Shown: positions 63,201-64,000 of the stretch, piece after piece | Layout of the letters: the number at the start of each line of letters is the position of its first letter | Position numbering within the stretch: the first letter of the stretch is position 1 | Source: Muribaculaceae bacterium | GTDB lineage: Bacteria; Bacteroidota; Bacteroidia; Bacteroidales; Muribaculaceae | Length of the DNA: 64,000 nucleotides | NCBI GenBank assembly: GCA_009775355.1 | Contig: VSPN01000006.1 | Coordinates: forward strand, 7,848 to 71,847 | Direction: 5' to 3' | Made by a program: the position numbers and the translations under genes | The notes under the pieces: generated by a model | The model's database searches: none | What the model saw: the letters and a program-made list of their open reading frames with translations, nothing else | What the model was told of the DNA's origin: nothing

Positions 63201-63316
63201 TCGCCAAGACCGAGTGCGCAAAACGCCTTTTCAACTCCATTTCAACGAACGCCACACGATACGGTGTTGTCGACAAATTCGAGAATCTTTACAACATCAT
63301 CAACGGCATAGACTAA
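60263..63316 (+). CDS. res: Type III restriction enzyme helicase/nuclease subunit (Res)
   Basis: 1017 residues from ATG 60263 (MKFQFKIQGYQTEAV); the frame opens 27 bases earlier but that start lies inside the kinase gene. SF2 motor: motif I ETGTGKTYVYI near residue 98, motif II variant DEPQKMEG near 231, motif III SATHK near 256, SHSALREGWDNPNVFQI near 533 and motif VI QEVGRGLRI near 560. A C-terminal PD-(E/D)xK nuclease is seen as DGERDF, then PDWAIVF and ETKGS near residues 915-970. It cuts DNA after ATP-driven communication between two inversely oriented unmethylated sites. Confidence 0.95.
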   Translation: MKFQFKIQGYQTEAVEDTVNVFRGQPKRDPKHFRRDVGKIAKGTLFSEDEEAGYRNADVELTSQQLLANIREMQVRNQIVPSTTLASGHGVVNLDIEMETGTGKTYVYIKTMFELNKQYGWSKFIIVVPSIAIREGVAKSFRMLEDHFMEHYGKKARWFVYNSSNLNQLDQFSQDSGIPVMIINTQAFAASLKEGGRSKESRIIYSQRDEFGSRRPIDVIAANRPIIIMDEPQKMEGAATQSALAKFKPLFVLNYSATHKTRHDTIYALDAYDAYREQLVKRIHVQGFEVKNLKGTSGYMYIDGMVLSPKRPPEVRIELECKRADGSIRREVKKFATGDSLFAASGLAQYNDFVISEINPRGRGYVSFLNGTTIYCGDVVSDTNEEAMQRVQIRQTIIAHLTKEKELFNRGIKCLSLFFIDEVSHYRQYDEDGNEVKGKFQKIFEEEYARIINDFITVFDTPYDMYLRKFKPYETHKGYFSIDKKGRSVNVGEKAKIDKDGISNDISAYDLILKNKERLLSFEEPTRFIFSHSALREGWDNPNVFQICTLRHSNSTTAKRQEVGRGLRICVDRNGIRQDKELLGEDVHEVNQLTVIANESYADFTTALQRETREALRDRVTAASQDYFIGEVVVDSNGEKHTIDLMDATLILGYLYQSGYVTRNGNLTPKYHADAKADELMILPEDSPIKNIEVGIQKLIAGIFNPKVLEDMVEEVSPTTPANELNDNFTDKRFQKLWNEINHKYVYTVHYDSEELINKSIANLKKNLTVTKLQYVMVSGVQDKENVTEFGNTKSTTRELTDVCTSSVPYDVVGDIARGARLTRRSVVKILKGIGLKVLLFKNNPEEFIRNVIKAIREEKATMIVDHITYNPTKAEPYDSTIFVPERRLNVNKAVELSKHITPYVAYDSDGERDFANSLQAATEVLIFAKLPRKLKIPTPVGYYAPDWAIVFEDGAVRHIFFVAETKGSLDKMELRGVELAKTECAKRLFNSISTNATRYGVVDKFENLYNIINGID

Positions 63317-63459
63317 GAGCTTGTTTATAATAAATGTTGCCGTCATGGTCACATAGCTTGCGACGGTTTTTGGCATGTGACGATGGAGTGTACTTTATGT
63401 ACACGACTGAGGAACAGGTCAAAAACCGTCCAGAATATGCGAGACCGGAGGTAACTTGA
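63317..63459 (+). repeat. Palindromic repeat element C1
   Basis: Begins GAGCTTGTTTATAATAAATG, the family C terminus. The core is the best preserved in the window: outer 10-bp stem GACGGTTTTT (63362-63371) with AAAAACCGTC (63421-63430), inner hairpin GTGTAC (63388-63393) with GTACAC (63399-63404), GGAG at 63385 and CGACTGA at 63404-63410. It ends with GGTAACTTGA (63450-63459), as in A1. It directly abuts the truncated TolC gene. Confidence 0.9.
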
Positions 63460-63935
63460 GAACCCGACAGGACGGCCATGTACTTGTTCTGAAGCTGCGC
63501 GAGCCGGGCGTTGAGAAGGTCGTTGTGGGCAGTCAGCAGTTCGAGCGGATTGACAAGTCCGAGTTCAAACTGGCGGTCGACGAGCGCGGAGGAGGCCTCC
63601 GCCGCCTCAAGTTGCTTTATGCCGGCGAGATACTTCTCGCGGGCGTTGCGTGACTCAACATACAGACTCTCGACCGTCTGCGCCAGATTCTCGAGTTGCT
63701 CACGGTCGGTGAGGTCGTAATCGAACGAGGCGAGACGCGCCTTGGCCACTGCACGCTTCGTAGCGTTGGCGTCGAATATCGGTATGCTGAGCGAGACCCC
63801 GACATTCTCGTTGAATGCCTTTCCCATCTGTGTGACCCACGACCGTCCGCCCGACGCATATCCGGTACCGAGCGAACCCTGAAGCGTTATCTTCGGCAGT
63901 CTTCCTGCCTTGGCGATCTTTATATGTACAACCAT
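63460..63935 (-). pseudogene. TolC-family outer-membrane efflux protein fragment
   Basis: About 155 residues match one half of an RND-pump TolC/OprM-type channel: IAKAGRLPKITLQGSLGTG, GKAFNENVGVSLSIPIFDAN, and FELGLVNPLELLTAHNDLL followed by LQNKYMAVL. The normal last strand and C-terminal tail after KYMAVL are absent. The frame instead runs into repeat C1, giving a repeat-encoded tail (SVVYIKYTPSSHAKNRR). Upstream of KIAKAGRLP the sequence up to the window end does not look like TolC, so the 5' side may be rearranged too. Minimal coordinates are given; the frame stays open to the window edge. Confidence 0.75.
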
Positions 63936-64000
63936 CCGCGATAGCGTATTGACGAACTCGGAAAGAGAGTTGTATCTTTGTCGACAAAAAGAATCATGGG

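Noticed and set aside
56253..63316. BREX, DISARM or type I restriction system
   Set aside because: No PglZ, BrxC, HsdS or DrmA-like genes; the Mod/Res motifs are type III.

Overview
The window reads as chromosomal DNA from a gut Bacteroidales, most likely Muribaculaceae (inference). Supporting signs are Bacteroidetes-type promoters (TAnnTTTG at -7, TTG/TTTG about 20 bases upstream), weak Shine-Dalgarno signals, a tRNA gene without encoded CCA, and Bacteroidetes families such as DUF4494, DUF349 and DUF5723 next to an FHS-type fucose permease, pyruvate:ferredoxin oxidoreductase and cytochrome bd oxidase. Most of the sequence is ordinary core genome: short operons separated by hairpin terminators.

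Layout. 1-13.3 kb: acyl-CoA synthetase (cut by the window edge), thioredoxin-like lipoprotein, cysteine desulfidase/serine dehydratase-like enzyme, thymidine kinase, a small membrane protein, pheS-nth, a SIMPL protein, then tetR-fabG-ispD-recG-DEAD helicase. 13.3-17.4 kb: pyruvate:ferredoxin oxidoreductase and initiator tRNA. 17.5-21.1 kb: fucose mutarotase, fucose permease, a cytidylyltransferase/GHMP-kinase-like fusion, and a pseudouridine synthase. 21.4-26 kb (minus strand): transketolase, MFS transporter, YggS, DUF4494. 26-31.4 kb: cydAB, a split chromate transporter, folC. 31.4-35.2 kb (minus): RNase G, a 29-residue basic ribosome-type protein, HU, YigZ, DJ-1. 35.6-47 kb: ApbE lipoprotein, patatin with outer-membrane barrel, Sel1-repeat protein, DUF349, DUF5723 porin-like protein, large lipoprotein, cyclophilin. 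47.2-50.5 kb: cytidylate-kinase-like protein, membrane protein, RNase P RNA, BrkB. 50.6-55.8 kb: a glycogen operon (debranching enzyme, GT4 glycosyltransferase, GH57) plus a small monooxygenase-fold protein.

56-63.3 kb is an accessory defence island. It holds a decayed helicase/DUF4391 remnant, a membrane-anchored coiled-coil protein, a type III DNA methyltransferase (Mod), a 66-residue protein overlapping a zeta-toxin-like P-loop kinase, and a type III restriction subunit (Res). The last four genes are joined by a 5-base gap and start/stop overlaps, so a toxin-antitoxin-like pair sits inside a restriction-modification operon. Mod carries an AT-rich target-recognition block and an in-frame palindromic insertion.

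The most unusual signal is a dispersed family of intergenic palindromic elements (about 7.4, 17.4, 35.3, 40.0, 46.6 and 63.4 kb, plus a short end-fragment at 3.26 kb). Their terminal sequences are related. The best copies share a core: an outer stem of element-specific sequence, then GGAG, a short variable hairpin, and CGACTGA. Both stems keep pairing while their sequences change, which points to selection on a folded RNA or single-stranded DNA. One copy abuts and truncates a TolC-family gene at the right end. Another is open in frame upstream of apbE and could mislead start calling.
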